Origin: Sphingobacterium sp. CZ-2
Lineage (GTDB): Bacteria > Bacteroidota > Bacteroidia > Sphingobacteriales > Sphingobacteriaceae
Direction of reading: 5' to 3'
DNA: 64,000 nt
NCBI RefSeq assembly: GCF_004526235.1
Contig: NZ_CP038159.1
Location: 2,170,001-2,234,000, forward strand
The translations under genes and the position numbers were made by a program. This document shows, one piece after another, positions 8,150-17,393 of the stretch (the first letter of the stretch is position 1; each line of letters begins with the position of its first letter). The notes beneath the pieces were generated by a model that was given only the letters and a program-made list of their open reading frames with translations, had not been told where the DNA came from and searched no databases.

Positions 8150-8908
8150 ATGATTGAAATTCAAGATATTCATAAATCTTTTGGGGATAACCTCGTATTG
8201 GACGGGATCAGTGCTACTTTTGAACCAGGAAAGGTCAGCCTCATTATTGGAGGTTCTGGATCTGGAAAAAGTACGGTGCTGAAATGTATCGTCGGCCTGC
8301 ATCAACCAGACAAGGGAAAGGTGTTTTTTGATGGTAAGGAATTTTCCAAGATGGACTTTGAGGAAAAGGTGCCAATCCGTAAGGAAATAGGTATGCTTTT
8401 CCAGAACTCAGCGCTTTTCGACTCCATGACCGTAGAACAGAACATCGTTTTTACCTTGGATATGTTCTCGGAGATGAGCAAATCTGAAAAGTTGGATCGT
8501 GCAAATTTCTGTTTGGAGCGGGTGAATCTTGCTGGAAAGAACAAATTGTTCCCAGCGGAATTATCCGGAGGTATGAAAAAACGGGTGGGTATTGCCAGGG
8601 CGATCGCCATGAACCCAAAATACCTTTTTTGTGATGAGCCCAATTCCGGATTAGACCCAGCCACCTCCATCCTCATTGATGAACTGATCCAAGAACTGAC
8701 CGAAGAATACAATTCCACCACCGTAGTGGTAACCCATGATATGAACTCCGTGATGGGGATCGGACAATATATCATGTTCCTGTACAAAGGGAAGAAATAT
8801 TGGGAAGGTTCTAACCAGGATATGCTGAAATCGGACAATAAGGAGCTGAACGAATTTGTATTTGCGAGTCCTTTGATGAAAGCAGCTCGCGATACCATGA
8901 AGAAGTAG
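8150..8908 (+). CDS. mlaF: MlaF-type ABC transporter ATP-binding protein
   Basis: 252 residues, one nucleotide-binding domain. Walker A is GGSGSGKST at residues 34-42, the signature is LSGGMKKRVGIARA, Walker B is YLFCDEPNSGLDP, and the switch His is in VVVTHD. The methionine in LSGGM and the asparagine in DEPNSGLD are typical of the Mla/Ttg2A ATPase group. It powers the MlaE permease encoded just upstream in lipid traffic across the envelope. The stop codon lies in an 11-bp unit that is repeated 15 bp downstream. Confidence 0.92.
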   Translation: MIEIQDIHKSFGDNLVLDGISATFEPGKVSLIIGGSGSGKSTVLKCIVGLHQPDKGKVFFDGKEFSKMDFEEKVPIRKEIGMLFQNSALFDSMTVEQNIVFTLDMFSEMSKSEKLDRANFCLERVNLAGKNKLFPAELSGGMKKRVGIARAIAMNPKYLFCDEPNSGLDPATSILIDELIQELTEEYNSTTVVVTHDMNSVMGIGQYIMFLYKGKKYWEGSNQDMLKSDNKELNEFVFASPLMKAARDTMKK

Positions 8909-8982
8909 AACCTGAGGGAGTAGAACCTGCGTACATAGAGGATATTATTCCTTATTTGCTATCTTTGCCAAAATTTACTGTT

Positions 8983-9885
8983 TTGAATACAAATTCTCCC
9001 ATACAATTACTGACACCACAGCACTGGAAAGATTATGAACTGATCGATTGTGGTGATTTTGAAAAATTGGAACGATTCGGCGAGCTGATTCTGATCCGTC
9101 CGGAGCCACAGGCTGTATGGCCGAAAGCTTTAGGCGATGCCGAATGGAACAAACGCTACCACATCAAATTCAAAGGTCGTTCTGCAACAAGTGGAGAATG
9201 GTTGAAAAAGAACCCTAAATCACCAGATAGGTGGCATATCCAGTACAAAAACAAGGATGTAGCCATTAAATTCCGATTGGGATTGACCTCCTTCAAGCAT
9301 GTAGGGATTTTTCCGGAGCAGGCCGTGAACTGGGATTATATTTCAGAATCTGTGAAAGGATTCAAAACCCCTAATCCAAAAGTATTGAATTTATTTGCCT
9401 ATACGGGTGGGGCTTCCTTGATTGCTAAAGCAGCAGGGGCGGATACGACGCATGTGGATTCGATCAAACAGGTGGTAACCTGGGCGAATGAAAACCAGGA
9501 GATCTCCGGCATAAGCGATATCCGCTGGGTGGTAGAAGATGCCTTGAAATTTGTGAAAAGGGAGCTGAAAAGGGGCAATACCTATAATGGGATCATCCTG
9601 GATCCGCCGGCTTATGGACATGGTCCAAAAGGGGAGAAGTGGAAGTTGGAAGACCATATCATGGAAATGATGCAGGATGTCGTCAAACTATTGGATCCAA
9701 AGGAACACTTCCTGATTCTGAATACCTATTCGTTAGGTTTCTCATCGGTGATCGTGGAAAACCTGATCAAGACCTCTTTTCCGAAGGTGGAGAACCTGGA
9801 AATCGGCGAACTTTATCTGCAGGCAACTGCTGGTCCTAAACTTCCTTTAGGCGTATTCGGAAAATTCCGCAAATTCGCTAAATAA
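8983..9885 (+). CDS. Class I SAM-dependent methyltransferase (RlmI-like fold)
   Basis: About 300 residues. The Rossmann-type methyltransferase core has the SAM-binding strand VLNLFAYTGGASLIAKAAGA, the acidic residue of HVDSIKQVV, and a catalytic-type motif IILDPPAYGHG, which resembles the 23S rRNA m5C methyltransferase group (RlmI/RlmK). The N-terminal 110 residues would be the substrate-binding part. Substrate is not established. The frame is open from a TTG at 8956, but a TATCTTTG promoter box lies at 8960-8967, so transcription should begin after that codon; I place the start at the TTG at 8983, which would make the mRNA nearly leaderless. Start uncertain by a few codons. Confidence 0.82.
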   Translation: MNTNSPIQLLTPQHWKDYELIDCGDFEKLERFGELILIRPEPQAVWPKALGDAEWNKRYHIKFKGRSATSGEWLKKNPKSPDRWHIQYKNKDVAIKFRLGLTSFKHVGIFPEQAVNWDYISESVKGFKTPNPKVLNLFAYTGGASLIAKAAGADTTHVDSIKQVVTWANENQEISGISDIRWVVEDALKFVKRELKRGNTYNGIILDPPAYGHGPKGEKWKLEDHIMEMMQDVVKLLDPKEHFLILNTYSLGFSSVIVENLIKTSFPKVENLEIGELYLQATAGPKLPLGVFGKFRKFAK

Positions 9886-9900
9886 ACAGCTTTATATACC

Positions 9901-9947
9901 TTAAAAAATAAAAGCAGCCATCATCACGACGGCTGCTTTCCATTTTT
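9901..9947. terminator. Bidirectional terminator between convergent genes
   Basis: Stem AAAGCAGCC (9911-9919) pairs with GGCTGCTTT (9931-9939). An A-rich tract precedes and a T-rich tract follows, so it can end both the methyltransferase transcript and the minus-strand gene that ends at 9965. Confidence 0.85.
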
Positions 9948-9964
9948 CACAGTAGGCAATTAAA

Positions 9965-11746
9965 TTACACAATGAGCGGTTTAAGCTGATTTTCATAATT
10001 GGCCAATTGTTCCTGAAAAGCTGCCTTAGACTCTCCAAAAACCTGGCTCACCCGATCCTGTAAGGACCTGTAATAGGCAATGCCTTCGACCAATTGATTT
10101 TGAAATTTATAGATATACTTTTTCTTTTTTACATCCAGATCCAACAGGTTTTCCTGTATGTAGTTACTTAGGTGGTTGACGTATAATTCCAGTTCATTAA
10201 TGAACATGGACGGTCTTTTGACCCCTTGAAGTACATTGATTCTGCCATAGATATGGTCTACCATTTCCTGAAGGGAATAGGTCTTGTTGAAATATGCCGT
10301 ATTAGGTCCTGGGCAGATGGCCACCGCCGATCTTTCCCTTGGTTTGAGAATCTGGTACTTCAGGTAGGCTGGTGTGGCCAGCCCTTCACATAGACATTGT
10401 TTCTCTACAATCTTCTGATAGGCTTTTTCGTATTCCTGGGCATTCAATCCCGCCTGATCTAAATCCTTGATCTTGTTCACCTGATATACACGACTAGCGG
10501 TACATTGGGGTTCATCGGAATAGGTGCTATCCGAGACCAGGTATTTCTTGGTACAAGGGAATCCCGGGCGACCTTTGGCTATTCGGGATAAACGCGATTG
10601 TTCGGCCGTACTTTTCCGGAAATTATTGAACGGAACACCCAATGGGGAGGCATTGCTGATATAGAAGTCCTCCGGAGCGGCATTCGCTAAGTTGTTCAGG
10701 GTTTCCTCATCAACGGTCGTTGCTTCGGGCACCAATAGGAAAGGGGAACCCCATCCTACGGCATCAAACCCATAATAGTCTAAAAGAAATTGATGTTCCT
10801 GGGTAGTTCCCACGCCACCCTGAACGGTAAGCCGAATGCCAGGAACATGTTCAATTTCTCGACCTATTTCGCTTAATGCTGCCTGGTACAACGGAAAAAT
10901 CTCTTCCGACAGGGCAGCTTTATTTATTTTGAATTCTTCAAGAATCGGCCCTAATAAGAAACCATCGGTGGCAAACGCATGACCTCCGCAATTAAGGCCC
11001 GATTCTATCCGGTATTCGGAAATCCAAATACCTCGTTTTGCTAAATATTTCGCTTGGATCAGCGCTGATCGGTAATCAGACACTTTTAAGGTTATTTTTT
11101 TGGTGAAATTCCCATGCTCGTCTGGGAAGAATTGGGGGAATTCCTGGAGTTGACCATATAATCGCGGGTTCATTCCGGCCGATAGCACAACGGAAGATCG
11201 TAAGCTGCTGTTGGCAAAACCTCGAACGGCTGCTGTAGCATCGGAATAATATTCCGAAAGCATCTCGCCATCTTTGGAATAATTGATCTTATCTACCTTG
11301 GACATGATGTTGACATCAATATCGCCCGGTAGCATGGCCTCGCAGATCGCTGTTTTTAATCTTTCCTTTTCGCCTGAAGAATTGGTATCCCGCCATTGCT
11401 GAAAAAGGTTTCTGGAAGGATGTTGCTCCGGTAGCAGCGAAAAATATTTGATGGCGGTTTCATCCTGCAACCAATCACAGCTTTTTAAGTGTACAAGTTG
11501 CTTGTCCACCAATACCTGGATCATATCCAAGTAGGCGGTTATTCTTCTTGCCCGAGCATCTTCCATGTGTTCCCCAATGGCTTCGTATTCAAGCTGGTTT
11601 TCGTTGGAATAGTAGGCGCGAAGTCGCTCCAGTAATTCATCATCCACAATGGATACCACGGATGAAATACCAAATTGGGCGACCTTAATGGCCGTATCTA
11701 CGGAAAAAGCTAAACCTAAAACAGGGATATGGAATGAATGCGTCAT
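9965..11746 (-). CDS. Conserved large protein of unknown function, possible flavin-type TIM barrel
   Basis: 593 residues; I do not recognise a named family. There is no signal peptide. Middle segments GLNCGGHAFATDG and GGVGTTQEHQFLLDYYGFDAVGWGSPF resemble the phosphate-binding loops of nitronate monooxygenase/IMPDH-type TIM barrels, and the N-terminal HIPVLGLAFSVDTAIKVAQFGISSVVS would fit the first barrel strand. The C-terminal third is cysteine-rich (FPCTKK, EPQCTAS, CLCEG, ICPGPN), which could bind a metal or iron-sulfur cluster, and ends in a helical segment. It is monocistronic, between the methyltransferase (convergent) and parE. The flavin-enzyme idea is inference from short motifs only. 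Confidence 0.6.
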   Translation of the reverse strand: MTHSFHIPVLGLAFSVDTAIKVAQFGISSVVSIVDDELLERLRAYYSNENQLEYEAIGEHMEDARARRITAYLDMIQVLVDKQLVHLKSCDWLQDETAIKYFSLLPEQHPSRNLFQQWRDTNSSGEKERLKTAICEAMLPGDIDVNIMSKVDKINYSKDGEMLSEYYSDATAAVRGFANSSLRSSVVLSAGMNPRLYGQLQEFPQFFPDEHGNFTKKITLKVSDYRSALIQAKYLAKRGIWISEYRIESGLNCGGHAFATDGFLLGPILEEFKINKAALSEEIFPLYQAALSEIGREIEHVPGIRLTVQGGVGTTQEHQFLLDYYGFDAVGWGSPFLLVPEATTVDEETLNNLANAAPEDFYISNASPLGVPFNNFRKSTAEQSRLSRIAKGRPGFPCTKKYLVSDSTYSDEPQCTASRVYQVNKIKDLDQAGLNAQEYEKAYQKIVEKQCLCEGLATPAYLKYQILKPRERSAVAICPGPNTAYFNKTYSLQEMVDHIYGRINVLQGVKRPSMFINELELYVNHLSNYIQENLLDLDVKKKKYIYKFQNQLVEGIAYYRSLQDRVSQVFGESKAAFQEQLANYENQLKPLIV

Positions 11747-11825
11747 GTAATTTTAAACTGACGCAAATAGCAAAGAAATCCTGGATTAAAAAGTAATGAT
11801 AATTAGGAAGGAAAAGTGATCTTCA

Positions 11826-13682
11826 TCACACAACCGCTTCCTTGGTCATTTCTTCTTCGGTATCCAATTCCACACGCAGGTTATTGACGATATGATGCTG
11901 TCTATCCGGTGTGTTCTTGCCCATGTAATACTCCAACAACTGGCTCAATCTATTGTCCTTGGACAGGATTACCGGTTCCAAACGCATGTCGCCACCTATG
12001 AACAGTCCGAATTCACTCGGCGAGATTTCACCAAGTCCTTTGAATCGGGTAATTTCTGGTTTTGCGCCTAATTTGTTGATGGCCCGGATTCTTTCTTCGT
12101 CGGAATAGCAATAAATGGTTTCTTTCTTGTTCCTAACCCGGAATAATGGGGTCTGAAGGATGGACACATGTCCGGCTTTTACCAGATCGGGGAAGAACTG
12201 AAGGAAGAAGGTCATGATCAGCAAACGGATGTGCATACCATCCACATCGGCATCTGTTGCAATCACGATGTTGTTATAACGTAGCCCTTCGATACCATCT
12301 TCGATGTTCAAGGCATGTTGAAGAAGGTTGAATTCCTCATTTTCATACACGATCTTTTTGGTCAATCCGAAGGAGTTCAACGGTTTCCCTTTCAGACTGA
12401 ATACGGCTTGTGTTTGTACATCCCTGGATTTGGTGATGGATCCACTCGCCGAATCACCCTCGGTGATGAATAGGGTAGTTTCTAAATTACGCTCGTGTTT
12501 ATCGCTGAAATGAATCTTGCAGTCCCGGAGCTTACGATTATGTAGAGAGGCTTTTTTAGCCCTTTCGTTGGCCAATTTCTTGATCCCCGCGATATCCTTG
12601 CGTTCTCTTTCCGATTGAAGGATACGCTTTTGCAGGGCTTCAGCCGTTGCAGGGTTCTTGTGCAGGTAGTCGTCCAAAGCCTTCTTCACAAAATCGTTGA
12701 TGAAGGTACGAACGGTTGGTCCATCAGGGCCTACACTCTGGGATCCTAATTTTGTTTTTGTTTGGGATTCGAATACCGGCTCCTGTACCTTGATGGCAAT
12801 GGCCCCAATGATGGATGAACGGATGTCGGAAGCATCAAACTCTTTCTTATAGAATTCACGGATGGTTTTTACCACCGCTTCGCGATATGCCGCCTGATGG
12901 GTACCACCTTGGGTGGTATGTTGACCATTCACAAAGGAATAATACTCTTCTCCATATCCCTGGCCGTGGGTCATCGCTATTTCGATATCTTCCCCTTTCA
13001 AGTGGATGATTGGATAGCGCATGCTTTCCGTGTCTACATTTCTTTCCAACAAATCCTTTAATCCATTTTCGGAAATGAACTTCTGGCCATTGAAATTGAT
13101 GGTGAGCCCGGAATTTAGAAAAACATAATTCCAGATCATGTTCTCCACAAATTCGGAACGGTATTTATAGTTTCTGAAAATGGAATCGTCTGGGTAGAAG
13201 GTGACGGATGTTCCATTTCGTTGGGTAGTGTCTTTTTGCTCATCGGCCAACAGCTCGCCTTTGCTGAATTGGGCAATACGGGTGACACCTTGGCGGTAGG
13301 ATTGTACCGTGAATTGATTGGACAGGGCATTGACAGCCTTGGTACCCACCCCGTTTAATCCCACGGATTTTTGGAAGGCCTTACTGTCGTATTTACCTCC
13401 GGTATTTATTTTTGAAACCACATCAACCACAGAACCGATCGGAATTCCGCGCCCGTAATCCCGAACGGTTACCCGGTTCTCATTGACGGTGATATCGATG
13501 GTTTTTCCAGCACCCATAACAAATTCATCGATGGAATTGTCTACCACTTCCTTTAAAAGGACATAGATACCATCATCATAGGCAGAACCATCACCCAATT
13601 TTCCAATATACATACCCGGTCTTAGGCGGATATGTTCTTTCCAATCTAGCGAACGTATACTATCTTCGTTATATGCTGTCAT
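11826..13682 (-). CDS. parE: DNA topoisomerase IV subunit B
   Basis: 618 residues. GHKL ATPase motifs in order: [38 protein letters not shown]. Then comes the transducer, and a TOPRIM domain with EGDSASGS and DADVDGMH. The subunit hydrolyses ATP to drive strand passage by ParC and so unlinks daughter chromosomes. Lack of the approximately 160-residue insert of some GyrB proteins and the N-terminal sequence favour ParE over GyrB. parC is not adjacent. A -7 promoter box (TATTTTTG, minus strand, 13748-13741) lies about 60 bp upstream of the ATG. Confidence 0.9.
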   Translation of the reverse strand: MTAYNEDSIRSLDWKEHIRLRPGMYIGKLGDGSAYDDGIYVLLKEVVDNSIDEFVMGAGKTIDITVNENRVTVRDYGRGIPIGSVVDVVSKINTGGKYDSKAFQKSVGLNGVGTKAVNALSNQFTVQSYRQGVTRIAQFSKGELLADEQKDTTQRNGTSVTFYPDDSIFRNYKYRSEFVENMIWNYVFLNSGLTINFNGQKFISENGLKDLLERNVDTESMRYPIIHLKGEDIEIAMTHGQGYGEEYYSFVNGQHTTQGGTHQAAYREAVVKTIREFYKKEFDASDIRSSIIGAIAIKVQEPVFESQTKTKLGSQSVGPDGPTVRTFINDFVKKALDDYLHKNPATAEALQKRILQSERERKDIAGIKKLANERAKKASLHNRKLRDCKIHFSDKHERNLETTLFITEGDSASGSITKSRDVQTQAVFSLKGKPLNSFGLTKKIVYENEEFNLLQHALNIEDGIEGLRYNNIVIATDADVDGMHIRLLIMTFFLQFFPDLVKAGHVSILQTPLFRVRNKKETIYCYSDEERIRAINKLGAKPEITRFKGLGEISPSEFGLFIGGDMRLEPVILSKDNRLSQLLEYYMGKNTPDRQHHIVNNLRVELDTEEEMTKEAVV

Positions 13683-13800
13683 TTGTTGTCTTGTTTTGAG
13701 TTTGCTGGAATATTCTTCTTGGTTGATTTATGAACCTTCGCAAAAATATAAAATTTTTTGGGTCATTTTGTTATGGTTGATGAAGTGGTAGGACTTGTTC

Positions 13801-13915
13801 CTATGCTTCGAGCTGAAAGTATGGGTTTAATAGGGTGTTAGTAGGGTTTTTGTATGGTTTGCATAGGAAAAGCATACTTTTAGGTTACTTTCAGTATGGT
13901 TTTGACTCGAAGGTC
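13801..13915 (-). repeat. Family B repeat, copy B1 (diverged, inverted)
   Basis: Read on the minus strand it gives CTTCGAGTCAAAACCATACT then GAAAGTAACCTAAAAGTATG, matching the start of copies B2 and B3 (CTTCGG or CTTCGC, AAACCATACTGAAAGTA, AAAGTATG). The rest has the same CCTACT/ACCCTA-type units but aligns loosely. Its two ends also form an inverted repeat (CTTCGAGCTGAAAGTA against TACTTTCAG...CTCGAAG). Confidence 0.65.
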
Positions 13916-13916
13916 A

Positions 13917-14045
13917 AGCGGGGAAAGGGGAGGTGTAGGGGATGGAGGGAATGGAGAAGGGAGGTGTTGGGGGATGGTGGAAGGAGGTGGTGGGATTGGT
14001 GATGGGATTGGTGATGGGAGGTGGTGGGAGGTGTAGGGGTAAGGA
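13917..14045 (+). other. C-free, G-run-rich tract (G-quadruplex candidate)
   Basis: The 120 bases 13921-14040 contain no C at all on the plus strand and eleven runs of three or more G, often separated by 2-9 nt. It includes a directly repeated 12-mer GGGATTGGTGAT (about 13992-14015). It is on the non-coding strand downstream of the cupin gene. No coding signal is visible. Confidence 0.7.
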
Positions 14046-14060
14046 ATAAGACAAAAAAAG

Positions 14061-14264
14061 CGTCATTGCGAGGAACGAAGCAATCTTTCCGTCTCTGTCA
14101 TGGTGAGCGTAGTCGAACCATCTGTTCGTGTACAACCGTACAGATCCTTCGACTGCGCTCAGGATGACAAAGGGTAAGATAGTATGACAAAGAGAAAGAT
14201 TGCTTCGTCGTGCCTCCTCGCAATGACGGTAGGGCTTGCAATGACGGAAAGCCTCGCGATGACG
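14061..14264. repeat. Family A repeat, locus A2 (long form, inverted relative to A1)
   Basis: Short outer arm on the left (CGTCATTGCGAGGAACGAAG, from 14061) and long arm on the right (CTTCGTCGTGCCTCCTCGCA, to 14227). The inner palindrome is flipped relative to A1: GTCATGGTGAGCGTAGTCGA first, TCGACTGCGCTCAGGATGAC second. Two degenerate terminal units follow. It abuts the 3' end of the cupin gene. Confidence 0.92.
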
Positions 14265-14281
14265 GGGATAGCTAAAAAAAC

Positions 14282-14782
14282 CTATCTTCCGAAATCGTCC
14301 TGAACCCTTACGATATCACTTTCATCAGAAGGATTAGATCCATCGGTATGTTGCCAAATCTCAGCCACCACACCATAATTTCCCATTCCTACCAAACGGT
14401 GTCTCTCTCCTTGACTCAAACGAATAGTATCGCCTTCTTTCAAGATCTTCAATTCGTGTTCTTCATCATCAGGGCTTGTTACAACACCCACCTCACCACG
14501 GATCACTCTCCAGATTTCCGCTCTGCGATGGTGGTACTGCCATGATAAACGCTTGTTAGGACCAACCACCAATACTTTTGGGCTTAACTTCCCGGATATC
14601 TTCAAATCCTGCACATCCAACCCTTCAAAGTAGGCGTTCGCAAACTCCTGCGCTTGCTCTTCATTGATCACAAAAAATCCGCCCCAGGGTCTGTTCTGAT
14701 CGATGCTTTCAATCTTGAAGCCTTTATCAGTCAACTTTGTTTCAATTTCCTGGAATAAATCGCTCTTATCAATATATGTCAT
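14282..14782 (-). CDS. Cupin-domain protein (phosphomannose isomerase type II-like)
   Basis: 166 residues. One double-stranded beta-helix domain in the C-terminal two thirds shows cupin motif 1 as YHHRRAEIWRVIRGEVGV and motif 2 as EGDTIRLSQGERHRLV, with His and Glu positions that could bind a divalent metal. The pattern matches the C-terminal domain of type II mannose-6-phosphate isomerases, without the nucleotidyltransferase part. The first 60 residues look like a small separate helical region. Substrate unknown. It is monocistronic, divergent from the helicase gene. Confidence 0.75.
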   Translation of the reverse strand: MTYIDKSDLFQEIETKLTDKGFKIESIDQNRPWGGFFVINEEQAQEFANAYFEGLDVQDLKISGKLSPKVLVVGPNKRLSWQYHHRRAEIWRVIRGEVGVVTSPDDEEHELKILKEGDTIRLSQGERHRLVGMGNYGVVAEIWQHTDGSNPSDESDIVRVQDDFGR

Positions 14783-14865
14783 GGTTATTAAGTTTTCTTT
14801 CGTGAAGATAATATAACTTTTGTATTAAAACAAGGGCTGAACCAATTGAATAAGCCTATTTACCG

Positions 14866-14873
14866 TATATTTG
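14866..14873 (+). promoter_or_regulatory. -7 promoter box of the helicase gene
   Basis: TATATTTG (TAnnTTTG consensus) lies 19 bp before the ATG at 14893, with TTG at 14846-14848 as a possible -33 element. Transcription would start near 14880, giving a leader of roughly 13 nt. Confidence 0.55.
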
Positions 14874-14892
14874 TAATTCTAGAAGAAGCCTT

Positions 14893-17127
14893 ATGTCATT
14901 ACCATTAGATCATCAAAACGATATATTCGCACAAGCCGTAGCCTTTGTAAACCAGACCCAACAGCCTATCTTCCTGACAGGAAAGGCAGGAACTGGAAAG
15001 ACTACTTTCCTGAAGTATATCCGGGAGAATAGCTATAAGAAAATGGCGATCACCGCGCCTACTGGTGTGGCGGCGATGAATGCCGGTGGAACGACATTGC
15101 ATGCGCTATTCTGGTTGCCATTCGGCACCTTTATCGAAGATTATCCGATTCAATGGGGCGATCAGGACCAAAACATCTATAATAAACATCGGCTTTTCAG
15201 TACTATCAAACTGACCAAGAACAGAAGGGCTATCCTTCAGGAGTTGGAATTGTTGGTCATCGATGAGGTTTCCATGGTCCGTGCGGACACTTTGGATGCC
15301 ATTGATGTCATTCTGAAGAGTGTTCGAAGGGACATGCGACCATTTGGTGGTGTGCAGCTCTTGTTCATCGGGGATCTCTACCAGTTGCCTCCCGTGGTAC
15401 AAGATCGGGAATGGCAGGTACTTCGGGATTACTACAAAAGCCCGTTCTTCTTTGAGGCCAAGGTTTTCAAGCAACAGCCGCCTATCTTGATCGAATTGAA
15501 AAAGATTTACAGGCAGCAGGACGACCGTTTTATCGGTATATTGAATAAAATCAGGAACAACCAGACGACGAATGATGATCTGGAGGACCTGAACAGCCAT
15601 TATAAAGAAGACTTTGTTGCACCCAGGGACGAACAGTATATCACGCTGACCTCACACAACCGCTTGGCCGATAAGATCAACCAGGAGCAGTTGGATAGTT
15701 TGGATTCCAAACTCTACCAGATCAAATCCATTATTACGGATGATTTCCAGAACAGTATGTATCCGGTGGATGAGATGTTGAGCCTTCGGGAAGGGGCGCA
15801 GGTGATGTTCATCAAGAATGATGTGGGCGAGGATAGAAGGTACTACAATGGTAAAATTGGAACCGTTAAAGAGATCAATATTGATAAACATAAAGTGATA
15901 GTGACCTTTCCGAATGGGGAGGAGGATGTGGAAGTGAAACGGGAGACCTGGGAGAACATCCGATATTCCTACAATAAAGGGGAAGATAAGATAGAAGAGG
16001 AGGTTCTCGGTACCTTTTCGCAATTTCCCTTACGATTGGCCTGGGCGATCACCATCCACAAAAGCCAGGGTCTTACTTTTGAAAAGGCTATTATTGATGC
16101 TGGAACTTCCTTTGCAGCGGGGCAGGTCTATGTGGCGCTCAGCCGTTTGACCGGACTGGAAGGTTTGGTGCTGCGTTCAAAGATCCCTAGCCATGCCATC
16201 CGTACCGATTTTCAGGTGGTGAATTTCATGAACCAGATGGAAGCCATTGGTGATTTGGCGCCTATTCTGCAGGAAAGCCGCCGCCGATACTTGGGGCAGA
16301 TCTTATTGCATAGCTTTCGTTGGAACAGCCTGAGCGAATCCCTGAACCTCTTGGTGGAAGACCTGGAAGGGAAAAAAATCGAACAGAAAGAGGAAGCATT
16401 GGAGCTGCTGAAGCAGATGTTGGACAAGGTGAAAGGCCAGGAGCAGGTTGCCAATAAGTTCATTACCCAATTGTATCAGTTATTGGCCCAAAAGGAGGAT
16501 ACCGATTACGAGAAAATCTGTGAAAGATCCAAAGCTGCGGTCAATTGGTTTATCCCTAATTTTCAGAAGGACTGTTTGGAACCTTTGGAGAAACATATCG
16601 ATGAATGGAAAGTAAAAAAGCGTACGAAAAAATATATCAGTTCCCTGAAGGAATTATTGTTGGATTTCAAGCGGAAGTTTGAGCAACTGAAACATAGTCA
16701 GACCATTGCGGAAGAATTGACCAAATCGGATGCCGACCTTTCGGAAGAGCTGTTGAATTGGGAACGACCAAAGGACGACCAACTGAAGAGTGGGGATGAT
16801 GAAAAGGAAAAAGACACGAAACAGATTTCTTTGGATATGTACCTGGAGGGCATGGATATCGAAGAAATTGCAGAAAAAAGAAGCATGGTGGCGGGGACCA
16901 TCTATGGGCATCTGATCCATTTTATTGGTCAGGATGTTGAAGCCACCGATCTCTTGGATGAACAGACGCTACAGGAAATTATTGCGGTTTTGGAGAAACA
17001 TCCCGATGCTTCCTCCAGCGAAATCCGTCAATTGATGGATCTAAAAGTGGATTATCCTGCCATTAAGGTTGCCCAAAAGCATCTTGAAATTAGCAAGGAG
17101 CAGGATGCTAATCCTCATGTTATTTAA
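14893..17127 (+). CDS. Pif1/RecD-like helicase with C-terminal HTH domain
   Basis: 744 residues, superfamily 1 helicase. Walker A is GKAGTGKTT at residues 30-38, Walker B is LLVIDEVSMVRAD, motif III is LLFIGDLYQLPPVV, and the late motifs include LAWAITIHKSQGLTFEKAII and VYVALSRL, as in Pif1 and RecD2. A long charged helical stretch (about 490-670) follows, then a C-terminal domain with DMYLEGMDIEEIAEKRSMVAGTIYGHL-type helices, which matches the HTH_40 domain found at the end of some RecQ and Pif1 relatives. It probably unwinds DNA at stalled forks or structured DNA. It lies 35 bp upstream of atpZ on the same strand but with no functional link. Confidence 0.85.
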   Translation: MSLPLDHQNDIFAQAVAFVNQTQQPIFLTGKAGTGKTTFLKYIRENSYKKMAITAPTGVAAMNAGGTTLHALFWLPFGTFIEDYPIQWGDQDQNIYNKHRLFSTIKLTKNRRAILQELELLVIDEVSMVRADTLDAIDVILKSVRRDMRPFGGVQLLFIGDLYQLPPVVQDREWQVLRDYYKSPFFFEAKVFKQQPPILIELKKIYRQQDDRFIGILNKIRNNQTTNDDLEDLNSHYKEDFVAPRDEQYITLTSHNRLADKINQEQLDSLDSKLYQIKSIITDDFQNSMYPVDEMLSLREGAQVMFIKNDVGEDRRYYNGKIGTVKEINIDKHKVIVTFPNGEEDVEVKRETWENIRYSYNKGEDKIEEEVLGTFSQFPLRLAWAITIHKSQGLTFEKAIIDAGTSFAAGQVYVALSRLTGLEGLVLRSKIPSHAIRTDFQVVNFMNQMEAIGDLAPILQESRRRYLGQILLHSFRWNSLSESLNLLVEDLEGKKIEQKEEALELLKQMLDKVKGQEQVANKFITQLYQLLAQKEDTDYEKICERSKAAVNWFIPNFQKDCLEPLEKHIDEWKVKKRTKKYISSLKELLLDFKRKFEQLKHSQTIAEELTKSDADLSEELLNWERPKDDQLKSGDDEKEKDTKQISLDMYLEGMDIEEIAEKRSMVAGTIYGHLIHFIGQDVEATDLLDEQTLQEIIAVLEKHPDASSSEIRQLMDLKVDYPAIKVAQKHLEISKEQDANPHVI

Positions 17128-17162
17128 TTATATTTGCGGGATAAGCTAACGACATCATACCC

Positions 17163-17393
17163 TTGGAAAACGAAAAACCGAAATCGAAAAAAGTAAATAA
17201 ATGGATCGTTTTTACATCCATGCCCTTTCAGATAGGGGCGACAATTTACCTTTTTTATTGGATCGGGACCCTTTTGGACCGCAAGTTTGAGGTCGAAGGG
17301 GAATGGTGGATGAAGGGGTTGACAATCGTGGGGGTGTTGGCATCCATGTACCAAATGATTAGACAAGTAAACTATATCAATAAAAATGAATAA
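17163..17393 (+). CDS. atpZ: AtpZ/AtpI-family protein
   Basis: 76 residues with a charged N-terminus and two hydrophobic helices separated by a short loop (GATIYLFYWIGTLLDRKFEVEG), the pattern of the F0F1-ATPase gene-1 family. Members assist assembly of the c-ring or move Mg2+/Ca2+. The start is a TTG at 17163. The 3' end overlaps the next frame by 8 bp. It is the first gene of the atp operon, as in most Bacteroidota. Confidence 0.8.
   Translation: MENEKPKSKKVNKWIVFTSMPFQIGATIYLFYWIGTLLDRKFEVEGEWWMKGLTIVGVLASMYQMIRQVNYINKNE

Larger units (their letters stand above)
13683..14281. other. Gene-free gap with stacked repeats
   Basis: 599 bp between parE and the cupin gene, both on the minus strand. 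In order it holds the parE promoter box (13741-13748), repeat B1 (13801-13915), a C-free G-rich tract (13917-14045) and repeat A2 (14061-14264). No credible reading frame is present; a proline-rich open frame on the minus strand is only the complement of the G-rich tract. Confidence 0.85.

Noticed and set aside
13914-14135. 73-residue proline-rich open frame on the minus strand
   Set aside because: It is the complement of the G-rich tract and runs into repeat A2; the composition alone explains the residues.
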